From Tabrizicola aquatica (GTDB lineage: Bacteria > Pseudomonadota > Alphaproteobacteria > Rhodobacterales > Rhodobacteraceae): a DNA stretch of 64,000 nucleotides. Positions 8,451 through 16,776 of this stretch are shown here, in pieces. The DNA lies in assembly GCF_002900975.1 (NCBI RefSeq), contig NZ_PJON01000004.1, positions 297,335-361,334 on the forward strand, written 5' to 3'. A program made the position numbers and the translations under genes. The notes beneath the pieces are model-generated. The model ran no database searches, was not told the DNA's origin, and worked only from the letters and a program-made list of their open reading frames with translations. Positions within the stretch are counted from its first letter, which is position 1. Each line of letters begins with the position of its first letter.

Positions 8451-8648
8451 GATGGCAGGTCTCCTGACTTCGCGGGTCGCCGCTTCCCCCTGCCTTCCCG
8501 GCCTGCCGTTCAGACGGCGGGGCCAGTGGCGTGAGAGGGGTCGCTCGCCGCTTACAGTTGCGGGGGCAGTCGGGGATTTGGCGGCTGATGCCTACACCTC
8601 ACCCCGTTCCCTTTTCACCCGGCCGCGCTTGGCTTGGCCGGGAACCAT
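8451..8648 (-). promoter_or_regulatory. Cobalamin riboswitch upstream of DUF1636-ABC transporter-cobQ
   Basis: A textbook match on the minus strand: GGTTCCCGGCC and GGGTGAAAAGGGAA at the 5' end, CCCGCAACTGTAAGCGG in the core, GCCACTGG and CCGGGAAGGC in the peripheral stem, and AGTCAGGAGACCTGCC at the 3' end. The 3' end is 44 nt before the DUF1636 start, close enough to hide the AAGGAG ribosome binding site. It should repress the transporter and cobQ when adenosylcobalamin is plentiful. Confidence 0.95.
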
Positions 8649-8727
8649 CACCAATCTGTGTGCGCCGGAATGCGGGGCGGGGCAAGACGGAAAACGACGC
8701 CCCCGGGACCAGAGGCGGCAGGCGCGG

Positions 8728-9237
8728 TCAGGGAAGCCGGGCCAGGATGGCATCGACCAGCTCCGGAAGCGGCTGGGCGATGTCAACGGTAATCGCTTCG
8801 TCCGGGCCCGGAGGCTCCAGCGCGGCGAACTGGCTGTCCAGCAGCGAGAGCGGCATGTAATGGCCGGTACGCTGCGCCATGCGGGCGGCGATCAGGTCGC
8901 GACTGCCCGCAAGGTGGACAAAGGTGACCGGCCCCCCTGCCCCGGCCCGGATGCGGTCGCGATAGGCGCGTTTCAGGGCCGAGCAGCCAAGGATCACCGG
9001 CGCCTCGGCCCGCAGGGTGGCGGCCACCTGGTCCAGCCAGGGCCAGCGGTCGGCGTCGGTCAGAGGCACCCCGGCGCGCATCCTGGCGACGTTCTCGGGC
9101 GGGTGCAGGTCGTCGCCATCGCGGTAGCGAATCGCCAGGCGGGTCGCCAGCGCCTCGCCGACCGAGGATTTGCCGCAGCCGGCGACGCCCATGATCACCA
9201 GCCTCAGGGCGTCTTGCGGGGGGTGGGTCGTGGTCAT
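8728..9237 (-). CDS. gntK: Gluconate kinase
   Basis: The 169-residue protein is the length of GntK/IdnK gluconokinases, which phosphorylate D-gluconate to 6-phosphogluconate. Walker A GVAGCGKSSVG is near residue 16, followed by YRDGDDLHPPENVARMRAG, the substrate-binding GDDLHP motif, then CSALKRAYRDRIR and AQRTGHYMPLSLLDSQFAAL. The ATG at 9237 was chosen because the family starts about here. A gnd gene for the next step lies far away at 55438. The gene is upstream of, and reads towards, the second B12 riboswitch, but the two are separated by 80 bp and are functionally unrelated. Confidence 0.93.
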   Translation of the reverse strand: MTTTHPPQDALRLVIMGVAGCGKSSVGEALATRLAIRYRDGDDLHPPENVARMRAGVPLTDADRWPWLDQVAATLRAEAPVILGCSALKRAYRDRIRAGAGGPVTFVHLAGSRDLIAARMAQRTGHYMPLSLLDSQFAALEPPGPDEAITVDIAQPLPELVDAILARLP

Positions 9238-9443
9238 GGCGGGCTCCAGTCCGGGCGGGGGGCCAGAATGGCAGAGGATGTGGCGGGGAAAAGGGCGAAA
9301 GTGCCACGCGGATCGGCGACCGGGCGCCACCTTTGTGCGGAGGCGCTTGCCTTGCGCCCAGGTTGTTTCTTAAGAGTGCGTGTGAGTGGTGCGCAGATCG
9401 CCCTATGGTTGTCTGTTTCCCCGTTGCTGGGAGAGGTACGAGT

Positions 9444-10517
9444 ATGCAGACACCCTGGAAGCTGTGGCGGGAACTGGACCGTCTGGGGCAGCAACTGCGC
9501 GGCGTCACCGAGAGGTTCACCGATCCCTTGCAGCAAAAGCGCCTGGACAAGCTGGTGGCGAATGGGTTGCCCTGCCTGCAGGGCCAGGTGCCGCTGACGG
9601 ACCGGGTCGCGCTGTTCCTGGTCTATCAGCCGGGGGGTCTTAGTGCCTCGACCTTTGGCACGCTGCGCTGGCTGGCCGGGCTGGGCTATGCGCCACTTCT
9701 GGTCTCGAACGCGCCGCTTTTGCCGGCCGACCGCGAGGCGTTGCAATCGCTGGTCTGGCGCGCGGTCGAGCGGCCGAATTTCGGCTATGACTTCGGCGGC
9801 TACCGTGACGGGCTGACCTTGCTGGAGCAATGGTCCGTGCGGCCGGAAGAGCTGTTGATCCTGAACGACAGCATCTGGCTGCCGGTCCTGCCGGAAAGCG
9901 ACCTTGCCGCGCGCCTTGCGGCCGAGCCGGCCGAAGTGGCCGGGACGATCCTGCGCAAGCGCGGGGAGGAGCGGTTTCTGGAAAGCTATCTGTACCGGCT
10001 GCGCCGCCCGGCGCTGGAGCATCCGGCCTTTCGCGATTATTGGTCCCGGCTGCGGCTGACATCGAACAAGTACTACGTCATCCGCCGGGGCGAACGCGGA
10101 TTCAGCGCGGCGATGCGGGCGGCGGGGCTGCGGGTGGCTGGGGTCTATGACACCGAAACCGCCGCGCTGCACCTGGCCGAGCAGGACGACGATTTTCTGC
10201 ACCGGACACTGGAACATGCGGCCTATATCGACCCCCACCTGCAGGCCGAACGCGATCACCTGCTGGCGTCGCGCGGGCGCAGTTTCCGGTCGGCCACGGT
10301 GGCGCATGTCGGCAAGGTGCTGGAGAAGCGGCAGCTTTATTCCAGCTTCCCCTATGCGTCGGTCCAGCTGATGGGATATCCGGTGCTGAAGAAATCCGCC
10401 GAGCCGATCAGCCGCGCCTGGCGGCAGGCGCATCTGCGCGCGATCGAGGCCGGGCGGCTGCACGCGCCGCCGCCGCCGATCCTGTCCGAAGTCCAGGCAC
10501 GGGACGCCGCAGGGTGA
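9444..10517 (+). CDS. RgpF-type glycan protein (rhamnan synthesis F family), copy 1
   Basis: The 357-residue cytoplasmic protein has the hallmark segments of the RgpF family: LFLVYQPGGLSASTFGTLRW, LLVSNAPLLPADR, RPNFGYDFGGYRDGL at about residues 112-126 and LLILNDSIWLPV. The family is named after a streptococcal rhamnose-glucose polysaccharide gene and occurs in O-antigen and exopolysaccharide loci; the exact reaction is not settled. The ATG at 9444 has GAGAGG 8 nt upstream. The stop overlaps the GTG of the next gene, a diverged paralogue, so the two are co-translated. No larger polysaccharide cluster is visible here. Confidence 0.85.
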   Translation: MQTPWKLWRELDRLGQQLRGVTERFTDPLQQKRLDKLVANGLPCLQGQVPLTDRVALFLVYQPGGLSASTFGTLRWLAGLGYAPLLVSNAPLLPADREALQSLVWRAVERPNFGYDFGGYRDGLTLLEQWSVRPEELLILNDSIWLPVLPESDLAARLAAEPAEVAGTILRKRGEERFLESYLYRLRRPALEHPAFRDYWSRLRLTSNKYYVIRRGERGFSAAMRAAGLRVAGVYDTETAALHLAEQDDDFLHRTLEHAAYIDPHLQAERDHLLASRGRSFRSATVAHVGKVLEKRQLYSSFPYASVQLMGYPVLKKSAEPISRAWRQAHLRAIEAGRLHAPPPPILSEVQARDAAG

Positions 10518-11653
10518 GCCTGCCGCCCTGGTGGAAGATCAAGCGCGAGTTGGCGCGGGTGCGGGACGCGGCCACGCGCGCCCTGGGTCGCGCGCTGGTC
10601 GAGCCGCCGCGCCAGTGGCTGTACGACCGGGCGACCGACCGCAACGAGCGGGTGACGCCGGGCCGCCTGCCCCTGACCGGGCGGGTTGCGGTGCTGGTGC
10701 TGTTCCAGCCGCGTGGGATTGCTGCATCCGTGCAACTGACGCTGGACCATCTGGCTGCCGAGGGCTGGTCGGTGCTGGCGGTGTCCAATGCGCCCCTGTC
10801 CGACGCCGACCGGGCACTGGTGCAGGAGAAAGCCGCGCTGGTGCTGGAACGGCCCAATGTCGGCTATGACTTTGGCGCCTATCGCGCGGGCGTGCGGCGG
10901 CTGGACCGGCTGGGCCACCGGCCCGAGCGACTGATCCTGATGAACGACAGCACCTGGTTTCCCTTGCGCGAAGGTGACGACACCCTGCGCCGGATGGAGG
11001 CGATGGGTGTTGGCATGGTCGGGCATATCTTCAAGACCGAGGGCACCGCAGACAGGGACCATGTCGAATCGCACCTGCTGATGTTCGACGCCAAGGCGCT
11101 GGCGCATCCGGCGCTGACCGGGTTCTGGCGGGACTATCTGATGTCGGACGACCGGGTGCTGACGATCCGGCACGGCGAGAAGGGGCTGACCCGCGCCGTC
11201 CGTGCGGCGGGGCTTGAGGTTCGTGGCCTGATCGGTCGGGACAGTCTTATCACCCACCTGCGAGTGTTGGACGATGCCGAATTGCTGGCTGTCCTGCGCG
11301 AGGTGGTGCATCACCGCGCGGATGCCAAAACCTTGTGCGAGGGAATTGCCGCCGCCGCCGCAGCGGGGCTGGACTGGCGCGAGGATTTCCTGGCCTGGGT
11401 GGACAGGGCGCTGGCGAATTCGTTGCAGCACATGGTCTCGACCACGTTCATCGCGCCGGCGATGCAGGTCTGCGGGATGGGCTTCGTGAAAAAGACCAGT
11501 GACCGCCGATTCCATCTGGCCCGGCAAAAGGTGCTGGAACTTGACGCAGCGGGACGCATCGCGCCGCTGCATCCCGCCGTCCGCGCCGAGATCACGGCCA
11601 GCGTGGCGGGCTGGAAACCGTCTGCCGCAGAGGCGCGGATGGCGGCGGCCTGA
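10514..11653 (+). CDS. RgpF-type glycan protein (rhamnan synthesis F family), copy 2
   Basis: The 379-residue protein is a paralogue of its neighbour, with the same order of motifs: VLVLFQPRGIAASVQLTL, VLAVSNAPLSDADR, RPNVGYDFGAYRAGV and LILMNDSTWFPL. A C-terminal extension of roughly 90 residues after the shared core has no recognisable signature. It begins at a GTG that overlaps the previous stop (GTGA), which decides the start. Tandem, diverged copies suggest two related sugar-transfer or glycan-recognition steps, perhaps acting as a pair, but no acceptor can be named. Confidence 0.85.
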   Translation: MSLPPWWKIKRELARVRDAATRALGRALVEPPRQWLYDRATDRNERVTPGRLPLTGRVAVLVLFQPRGIAASVQLTLDHLAAEGWSVLAVSNAPLSDADRALVQEKAALVLERPNVGYDFGAYRAGVRRLDRLGHRPERLILMNDSTWFPLREGDDTLRRMEAMGVGMVGHIFKTEGTADRDHVESHLLMFDAKALAHPALTGFWRDYLMSDDRVLTIRHGEKGLTRAVRAAGLEVRGLIGRDSLITHLRVLDDAELLAVLREVVHHRADAKTLCEGIAAAAAAGLDWREDFLAWVDRALANSLQHMVSTTFIAPAMQVCGMGFVKKTSDRRFHLARQKVLELDAAGRIAPLHPAVRAEITASVAGWKPSAAEARMAAA

Positions 11654-11709
11654 GCAAGGCGGCTGCACCCCGCCACGCAAGGCGCGGCGGGGCAGCTTGT
11701 GTCAAGAGG

Positions 11710-12315
11710 TCAGGCCCAGGGACGCAGGGTGGCGTTGCGCGCCTCGTACGAATCGATGGCGCTGGCTTTTTCCAGCGTCAGGCCGATGTCGTCGAGGCCG
11801 TTCATCAGGCAGTGCTTCTTGAAGGCGTCGACCTCGAAGGCGAAGGTCTTGCCGTCCGAGGCGGTGACGGTCTGCGCCTCCAGGTCCACGGTGATACGGG
11901 CGTTCTCGCCCTTGCGGGCGTCGTCCATCAGGTGATCCACCGCGTCCTGCGGCAGGACGACCGGCAGGATGCCGTTCTTGAAGCAGTTGTTGTAGAAGAT
12001 GTCGGCAAAGCTGGTCGAGATCACGCAGCGGATGCCGAAATCCAAAAGCGCCCAGGGCGCGTGTTCGCGGCTGGAGCCGCAGCCGAAGTTGTCACCAGCG
12101 ACCAGGATCTGCGACTTGCGATAGGCGGGCTGGTTCAGGATGAAGTCCGCGATCTCGGCCCCGTCTTGGGTATAGCGCATCTCGTCGAACAGGTTCTTGC
12201 CCAGGCCCGACCGCTGGATCGTCTTGAGGAACTGCTTGGGGATGATCATGTCGGTGTCGATGTTGACCAGCGGCATGGGCGCGGCAATGCCGGTCAGGGT
12301 GGTGAACTTATCCAT
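11710..12315 (-). CDS. leuD: 3-isopropylmalate dehydratase small subunit
   Basis: The 201-residue protein is the swivelling small subunit that with LeuC interconverts 2- and 3-isopropylmalate in leucine synthesis. [15 protein letters not shown] near residue 17 and the [17 protein letters not shown] motif near residue 72 are diagnostic; length matches the family. The ATG overlaps the end of the upstream glycosyltransferase gene by 8 nt. That gene separates leuD from leuC, an unusual order that makes leuD translation depend on the intervening gene unless an internal promoter exists. Confidence 0.97.
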   Translation of the reverse strand: MDKFTTLTGIAAPMPLVNIDTDMIIPKQFLKTIQRSGLGKNLFDEMRYTQDGAEIADFILNQPAYRKSQILVAGDNFGCGSSREHAPWALLDFGIRCVISTSFADIFYNNCFKNGILPVVLPQDAVDHLMDDARKGENARITVDLEAQTVTASDGKTFAFEVDAFKKHCLMNGLDDIGLTLEKASAIDSYEARNATLRPWA

Positions 12316-13291
12316 GAGAGGGCTCCGTCGTTGAAAGGGGGGTGGTCGCGGGCGCATCGGGCCAGCGAAAGCCATCGATCCGGGAAAGACAGTCGGCCAC
12401 ACCGGGCAGAGCCGCCAGTCGCCGCATCTCGGCGGTGATGTCGGGGATGAGGGGGAAGGCGCTGCGCTCTTCCGCCTGGTTCTGGTTCTTCTTGGCGTAG
12501 AACTGCGCGTCGCGGACGACCGCATGCTGGTTCGCCGCGTCGAAATAGCCGTCGCCGCGCGCCCGCTTGCGCTGGAACATGTCCGGCGTGCGGATCGAGA
12601 AGTGCAGCACCTGCCCGAGGCGGTAGAGGTTCTGCACCGAGGCCAGGCGGTTATAGGGGTTGCGCCGGTCGCGGTGGTAGAATTCGGCCGGGACGGGCTG
12701 GCGGTCGCTGCCGATCCAGCGGAAATCGTCCGGGCCGACCCCGGCGCGCAGGATCGGGCGGTGGATGTCGAACGCCTCGATCCAGTCGCCGAAGCGGAAC
12801 AGCGTCTTGACCTGCGGCGGCTTGCGGCGCCAGCGGCGGGCGGCACGCGGGAAGCTGGGCCAGATCTGCCGGCCCGGCCAAGTCGCATTGCCGCTGTCCC
12901 CGCAGAAGCGCCAGGCGATCGACAAGGCCTCCTGGTCGCCAAGTTCGGCCAGAAGGGCCGGCAGCCGCCCGGTCGTGTCGGGCGGCAGCAGGTATTCGTC
13001 CAGGTCCAGCCACATGGTCCAGGCCCCCGGCGGCACCGCCCCCGAGGCCAGGATCGTCGCCGCCGCCTTCTTCTGCGGGATCTCGTCCGGGCCGACCCGG
13101 TTCGTCAGGTGAACCACCTCGCCCGCCGCGTGCAGCGCGTCGAGCAGGGCATCCGAACCATCGGTGCAATCGTTCGAGGCCACGATGATCCGCTCGAAGC
13201 CGATGACCCGGTGATAGGCCAGCCATTCCAGGAGGAACGGCCCCTCGTCCTTTTGGGCCGAGATCAGCACCGAGGCGGGCGACGCGGTCAT
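12308..13291 (-). CDS. Glycosyltransferase family 2-type protein (Glyco_tranf_2_4)
   Basis: The 327-residue protein has the GT-A start [20 protein letters not shown] with [19 protein letters not shown], a WLDLDEYLL motif near residue 102 that would bind the metal-nucleotide sugar, and a C-terminal block with [20 protein letters not shown]. This group is common in alphaproteobacteria and has no fixed substrate. The ATG at 13291 is where the homology begins; the frame runs 18 codons further without likeness. It lies between leuC and leuD and overlaps leuD by 8 nt, so it is probably transcribed with the leucine genes without any known link to leucine synthesis. Confidence 0.87.
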   Translation of the reverse strand: MTASPASVLISAQKDEGPFLLEWLAYHRVIGFERIIVASNDCTDGSDALLDALHAAGEVVHLTNRVGPDEIPQKKAAATILASGAVPPGAWTMWLDLDEYLLPPDTTGRLPALLAELGDQEALSIAWRFCGDSGNATWPGRQIWPSFPRAARRWRRKPPQVKTLFRFGDWIEAFDIHRPILRAGVGPDDFRWIGSDRQPVPAEFYHRDRRNPYNRLASVQNLYRLGQVLHFSIRTPDMFQRKRARGDGYFDAANQHAVVRDAQFYAKKNQNQAEERSAFPLIPDITAEMRRLAALPGVADCLSRIDGFRWPDAPATTPLSTTEPSHG

Positions 13292-13390
13292 GGTCTGGCG
13301 CCGGACCAAGCAGACAGCCGCCCGGCAAGGCCGTGGTCGCCACACGCAAGCCCGCCCGCGCTGCCGCCGGGGCAGTGCGGGACGCCCCGC

Positions 13391-13415
13391 CCAGACAGGC
13401 GGGATGCCTGTCTGG
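13391..13415 (-). terminator. Strong hairpin between leuC and the glycosyltransferase gene
   Basis: CCAGACAGGC, a 5-nt loop and GCCTGTCTGG make a perfect 10-bp stem in the 177-bp gap after leuC. No T-run follows, so it may act as a processing site, a pause or a partial terminator rather than a full stop. It could lower expression of the glycosyltransferase and leuD relative to leuC. Confidence 0.6.
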
Positions 13416-13468
13416 TGCGGGTCATCGGGTCACGGCGTCTGTCTGACCGGGCCATGCTGGCGCGCCGC

Positions 13469-14884
13469 CTATACCGTCTCGCCCATCAGTTCGCGCACGT
13501 CGGTCAGGTGGCCGGTGATCGCTGCCGCCGCCGCCATCGCGGGCGACATCAGGTGCGTGCGACCGCCGCGGCCCTGACGCCCCTCGAAGTTGCGGTTCGA
13601 GGTCGCGGCGCAGCGCTCACCGGGTTGCAGCTGGTCGGGGTTCATCGCCAGGCACATGGAGCAGCCGGCAAGCCGCCATTCGAAACCCGCGTCGATGAAG
13701 ATCTGGGCCAGGCCCTCTTCTTCCGCCTGGGCGCGGACGAGGCCCGAGCCGGGCACGACCATCGCGCGCTTCACGGCGATCTTCTTGCCCTTCAGGATCG
13801 CGGCGGCGGCGCGCAGATCCTCGATCCGGCCATTGGTGCAAGAGCCGATGAACACGGTGTCGATGGCGATGTCGGTCAGCTTCTGGCCGGGGGTCAGGCC
13901 CATGTAGTCAAGCGACCGCTTCGCGGCCTCGACCTTGCCGCCGGTGAAGCTTTCGGGTGCGGGGACCACGCCGGTGATCGGAAGCACGTCCTCGGGCGAG
14001 GTGCCCCAGGTCACGACCGGGGCGATATCCTCGCCGCGGATGGTGACGACCTTGTCGAAATGCGCGCCTTCGTCGGTATAGAGGGTCTTCCAGTAGGCAA
14101 GTGCCGCTTCCCACTTCGCGCCTTTCGGGGCGTGGGGGCGGCCCTTCACATACTCGAAGGTCTTTTCATCCGGCGCGATCAGACCGGCGCGGGCACCGCC
14201 TTCGATCGCCATGTTGCAGACGGTCATCCGGCCTTCCATCGACAGTTCGCGGATCGCCTGGCCGCAATATTCGATGACATAGCCGGTGCCGCCAGCGGTG
14301 CCGGTCGCGCCGATCACCGAAAGGGTGATGTCCTTGGCCGTGACACCGGGGCGAAGCGACCCGGTGATCTCGACCTTCATGTTCTTGCCCTTGCGCTGGA
14401 TCAGCGTCTGGGTGGCCAGCACATGCTCGACCTCGGAGGTGCCGATCCCGTGCGCGAGGCTGCCGAAGGCGCCGTGGGTGGCGGTGTGGCTGTCACCACA
14501 GACCACGGTCATGCCCGGCAGGGTCCAGCCCTGTTCCGGCCCGACGATGTGGACGATGCCCTGGCGGACATCGGTCACCGGGTAGTAATTGATCCCGAAG
14601 TCCTTGGCGTTCTTGTCCAGCGCGGCGACCTGGATGCGGCTGTCCTCGGTCATCGTCGCGGCATTGGCGCGGTCCAGCGTCGTGGGCACGTTGTGGTCCG
14701 GCACGGCGATGGTCTTTTCCGGCGCACGCACCTTGCGGCCGGTCATGCGCAGGCCCTCGAACGCCTGGGGGCTGGTCACTTCGTGGACCAGGTGGCGGTC
14801 GATGTAGAGGAGGCAGGTGCCGTCCTCGGCCTGGTGGACGACGTGGTCGTCCCAGATCTTGTCATAAAGCGTACGAGGAGCCAT
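13469..14884 (-). CDS. leuC: 3-isopropylmalate dehydratase large subunit
   Basis: The 471-residue aconitase-family protein carries the [4Fe-4S] ligands in [17 protein letters not shown] and in [14 protein letters not shown], plus the [12 protein letters not shown] motif near residue 132. It acts with LeuD in leucine synthesis. The ATG at 14884 gives the normal [14 protein letters not shown] start; the ribosome binding site is weak (CAGGTGAGAG). A 10-bp hairpin and a glycosyltransferase gene separate it from leuD. Confidence 0.97.
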   Translation of the reverse strand: MAPRTLYDKIWDDHVVHQAEDGTCLLYIDRHLVHEVTSPQAFEGLRMTGRKVRAPEKTIAVPDHNVPTTLDRANAATMTEDSRIQVAALDKNAKDFGINYYPVTDVRQGIVHIVGPEQGWTLPGMTVVCGDSHTATHGAFGSLAHGIGTSEVEHVLATQTLIQRKGKNMKVEITGSLRPGVTAKDITLSVIGATGTAGGTGYVIEYCGQAIRELSMEGRMTVCNMAIEGGARAGLIAPDEKTFEYVKGRPHAPKGAKWEAALAYWKTLYTDEGAHFDKVVTIRGEDIAPVVTWGTSPEDVLPITGVVPAPESFTGGKVEAAKRSLDYMGLTPGQKLTDIAIDTVFIGSCTNGRIEDLRAAAAILKGKKIAVKRAMVVPGSGLVRAQAEEEGLAQIFIDAGFEWRLAGCSMCLAMNPDQLQPGERCAATSNRNFEGRQGRGGRTHLMSPAMAAAAAITGHLTDVRELMGETV

Positions 14885-14950
14885 GGCTCTCACCTGTTCT
14901 TGGGATGGCTGGGATAGGCAAACGGCGCGGGCGCGCGGGACGGCACGGCG

Positions 14951-15043
14951 TCAGGCGCGGGCGAGGATATTGCGGGTCATGCCGAAGAAGCGGGCGGGAA
15001 GCCGCGCGTGATCGGTGATGTTGAAGTAGATGAACCCGGACAT
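14951..15043 (-). CDS. Possible 30-residue peptide upstream of leuC
   Basis: A short ATG frame encodes a peptide starting MSGFIYFNITDHARLPARFF and ending NILARA, 66 nt before the leuC start. Codon third positions are GC-rich, consistent with coding, and the amino-acid make-up (aromatic N-terminus, basic C-terminus) is not random-looking. There is no strong ribosome binding site and no run of leucine codons, so it does not look like a classical leucine attenuator peptide. It could be a conserved small protein or chance. Confidence 0.35.
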   Translation of the reverse strand: MSGFIYFNITDHARLPARFFGMTRNILARA

Positions 15044-15110
15044 GGGGGCGATATACGCTCGAAAAGCCTGTCAGGCAAGCTAGCTCCCTTGGGAAGTCGG
15101 GGGTTTGGCG

Positions 15111-15689
15111 ATGCGGATGGCACTGGTTCTGGCACTGGGGGTGGCGATGGCGACGGGCGCGGGGGCCGAGGGCACCCACAAAGGCTATGAGATGCCGCCG
15201 CACAAGGTGGAATGGGCCGAGGGTACGCGGGAGATTCGCAGCTATGGCCCGCATCTGCTGGCCGAGGTCCGGGTGGCCGGTAGCCGGCAGGGGGCGATCC
15301 AGACCGGGTTCGGGATGCTGGCGGGATACATCTTCGGCGGCAATGCCACGGGCGAGAAGATCGCGATGACGGTGCCGGTGGCGCAGACTTCGGCGGGGGA
15401 AAGCTGGGTGGTCAGTTTCATGATGCCGGCGCGATACGCGACCGAGACCCTGCCGGCCCCGCGCAACGCGGCGATCCGGTTTGTGAAGGCCGACCCCTCG
15501 CGCCAGCTGGTGGAGCGGTTTTCCGGCCTGCCGGGAACGGCGGGGCTGGCCGAGCGGGCCGAGGCCTTGCGGACCTGGGCCGAGGCCGAGGGCCATGTGA
15601 TCCTGGCCGGGCCGCATTATTATTTCTACGACGCGCCGATGACATTGCCCTGGAAACGGCGCAACGAGGTGGCTTTCACCATCCGCTAG
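15111..15689 (+). CDS. SOUL-family haem-binding protein, exported
   Basis: The 192-residue protein has a signal peptide (MRMALVLALGVAMATGAGAE) and the SOUL/HBP fold: YEMPPHKVEWAEGTREIRSY, the GFGMLAGYIFGGNATGEKIAMTVPV segment (seen in two pieces, GFGMLAGYIFGGN and KIAMTVPV), and a C-terminal HYYFYDAPMTLPWKRRNEVA motif. Bacterial members are periplasmic and assumed to bind haem or other tetrapyrroles. The start at the ATG 15111 gives a proper signal peptide. The gene stands alone; a link to the B12 genes is not suggested by position. Confidence 0.88.
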   Translation: MRMALVLALGVAMATGAGAEGTHKGYEMPPHKVEWAEGTREIRSYGPHLLAEVRVAGSRQGAIQTGFGMLAGYIFGGNATGEKIAMTVPVAQTSAGESWVVSFMMPARYATETLPAPRNAAIRFVKADPSRQLVERFSGLPGTAGLAERAEALRTWAEAEGHVILAGPHYYFYDAPMTLPWKRRNEVAFTIR

Positions 15690-15830
15690 GCGGCGGGCGG
15701 CCCGTGCCTGCTTGCCAAGCCGCAGAATAAGGCGTAGGCGCCCGGCCTTCGGTTGAGATTGGCGCCCCCGGGTGCTAGTCTGGTTCCAAGGCCCTGCGCG
15801 GGGGCCGCTGTCCGCGCGTTTCAGGAGGAC

Positions 15831-16259
15831 ATGGTCCTGTCGCATTCCGATCCCGCCACCGGCCTGCCGGTCGGCCCGCGCCCCAAACCCGCCACCCCCG
15901 CCGCCGACGGCTACAGCTCGGAGGACGTGCTGGCGCTGGTCCTGAAATCCGTCGACGACGACAAGGCCGAGGACATCGTCCAGATCGACCTGCGCGGCCG
16001 GTCGGATGTGGCGGACTACATGGTCATCTGCTCGGGCCGGTCGTCGCGCCAGGTCGCGTCGATCTCGGAAAAGCTGGCGGACCGGCTGAAGCAGGAGCTG
16101 CGGATCTCGGTCCGGATGGAAGGCAAGGAGACGGGCGACTGGGTGCTGATCGACGCGGCCGATGTGATCGTCCACGTCTTCCGCCCGGAAGTGCGCGACT
16201 TCTACCAGCTTGAGAAGATGTGGCTGCCGGCGGGATCGACCCGCAGCGCCCCCGTCTGA
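15831..16259 (+). CDS. rsfS: Ribosomal silencing factor RsfS
   Basis: The 142-residue protein has the RsfS core: KAEDIVQIDLRGRSDVADYM, VICSGRSSRQVASISEKL, and the GDWVLIDAADVIVHVFRPE motif before YQLEKMW. RsfS binds uL14 and prevents subunit joining under nutrient limitation. The ATG at 15831 follows an AGGAGG ribosome binding site at 5 nt spacing, which rules out the longer frame from 15753. An alphaproteobacterial N-terminal extension of about 30 residues precedes the core. rlmH follows after 7 nt, the usual pairing. Confidence 0.95.
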   Translation: MVLSHSDPATGLPVGPRPKPATPAADGYSSEDVLALVLKSVDDDKAEDIVQIDLRGRSDVADYMVICSGRSSRQVASISEKLADRLKQELRISVRMEGKETGDWVLIDAADVIVHVFRPEVRDFYQLEKMWLPAGSTRSAPV

Positions 16260-16266
16260 CGCGCCG

Positions 16267-16737
16267 ATGCGGCTGCACCTGTGCGCCGTGGGCCGCCTGC
16301 GGGCGGGGCCAGAGCGTGAGTTGGTGGACGACTATCTGCAACGGCTGGAGCGGACCGGGCGGCCCTTGGGGCTGGGCCCGGTGGCAGAGCATGAGGTCGA
16401 GGACAAGCGCGGCGGTGGCATGGCGGCCGAGGGCGCCTTGTTGTCCAAGGCAGTCCCCGAGGGGGCCGCGCTGTGCGTGCTGGACGAACGGGGCAAGCAG
16501 ATGTCGAGCCCCGAGTTCGCCCAGGCCCTGGCGGGCTGGCGCGATGGCGGGCGGCAGGATGCAGCCTTTGTGATCGGCGGGGCGGACGGGGTGGACCCGG
16601 CCTTGCGCGGGCGGGCCGATCTGGTGGTCAGCTTTGGGCGGATGGTCTGGCCGCATATGCTGGTCCGGGTCATGCTGGCCGAACAGCTGTACCGCGCCGC
16701 GACGATCCTTGCGGGGTCGCCCTATCATCGGGTCTAG
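16267..16737 (+). CDS. rlmH: 23S rRNA (pseudouridine1915-N3)-methyltransferase
   Basis: The 156-residue SPOUT methyltransferase has the RlmH pattern: MRLHLCAVGRLRAGPE at the start, LCVLDERGKQMSSPEFA, the SAM-binding knot segment FVIGGADGVDP and the C-terminal EQLYRAATILAGSPYHR with its terminal Tyr-His. Length is standard. It modifies position 1915 of 23S rRNA on 70S ribosomes. It follows rsfS by 7 nt and ends at a GTAGG-type palindrome. Confidence 0.96.
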   Translation: MRLHLCAVGRLRAGPERELVDDYLQRLERTGRPLGLGPVAEHEVEDKRGGGMAAEGALLSKAVPEGAALCVLDERGKQMSSPEFAQALAGWRDGGRQDAAFVIGGADGVDPALRGRADLVVSFGRMVWPHMLVRVMLAEQLYRAATILAGSPYHRV

Positions 16738-16743
16738 GCGTAA

Positions 16744-16763
16744 GGTGGGCGATATCGCCCACC
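16744..16763. repeat. GTAGGGTG-type palindrome between convergent genes
   Basis: GGTGGGCGATATCGCCCACC is a perfect 20-nt palindrome flanked by GTAA and CTAC. It lies 7 nt after rlmH and 14 nt from the end of the convergent permease gene, so it may terminate both. It is a member of the family at 2014, 41545, 48357 and 48400. Confidence 0.75.
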
Positions 16764-16776
16764 CTACCCCCGCGCG

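Noticed and set aside
12524..14917. A 797-codon plus-strand frame covering the glycosyltransferase gene and leuC
   Set aside because: It lies opposite two well-recognised genes and crosses their intergenic hairpin; it shows only His/Arg/Gly-rich sequence.
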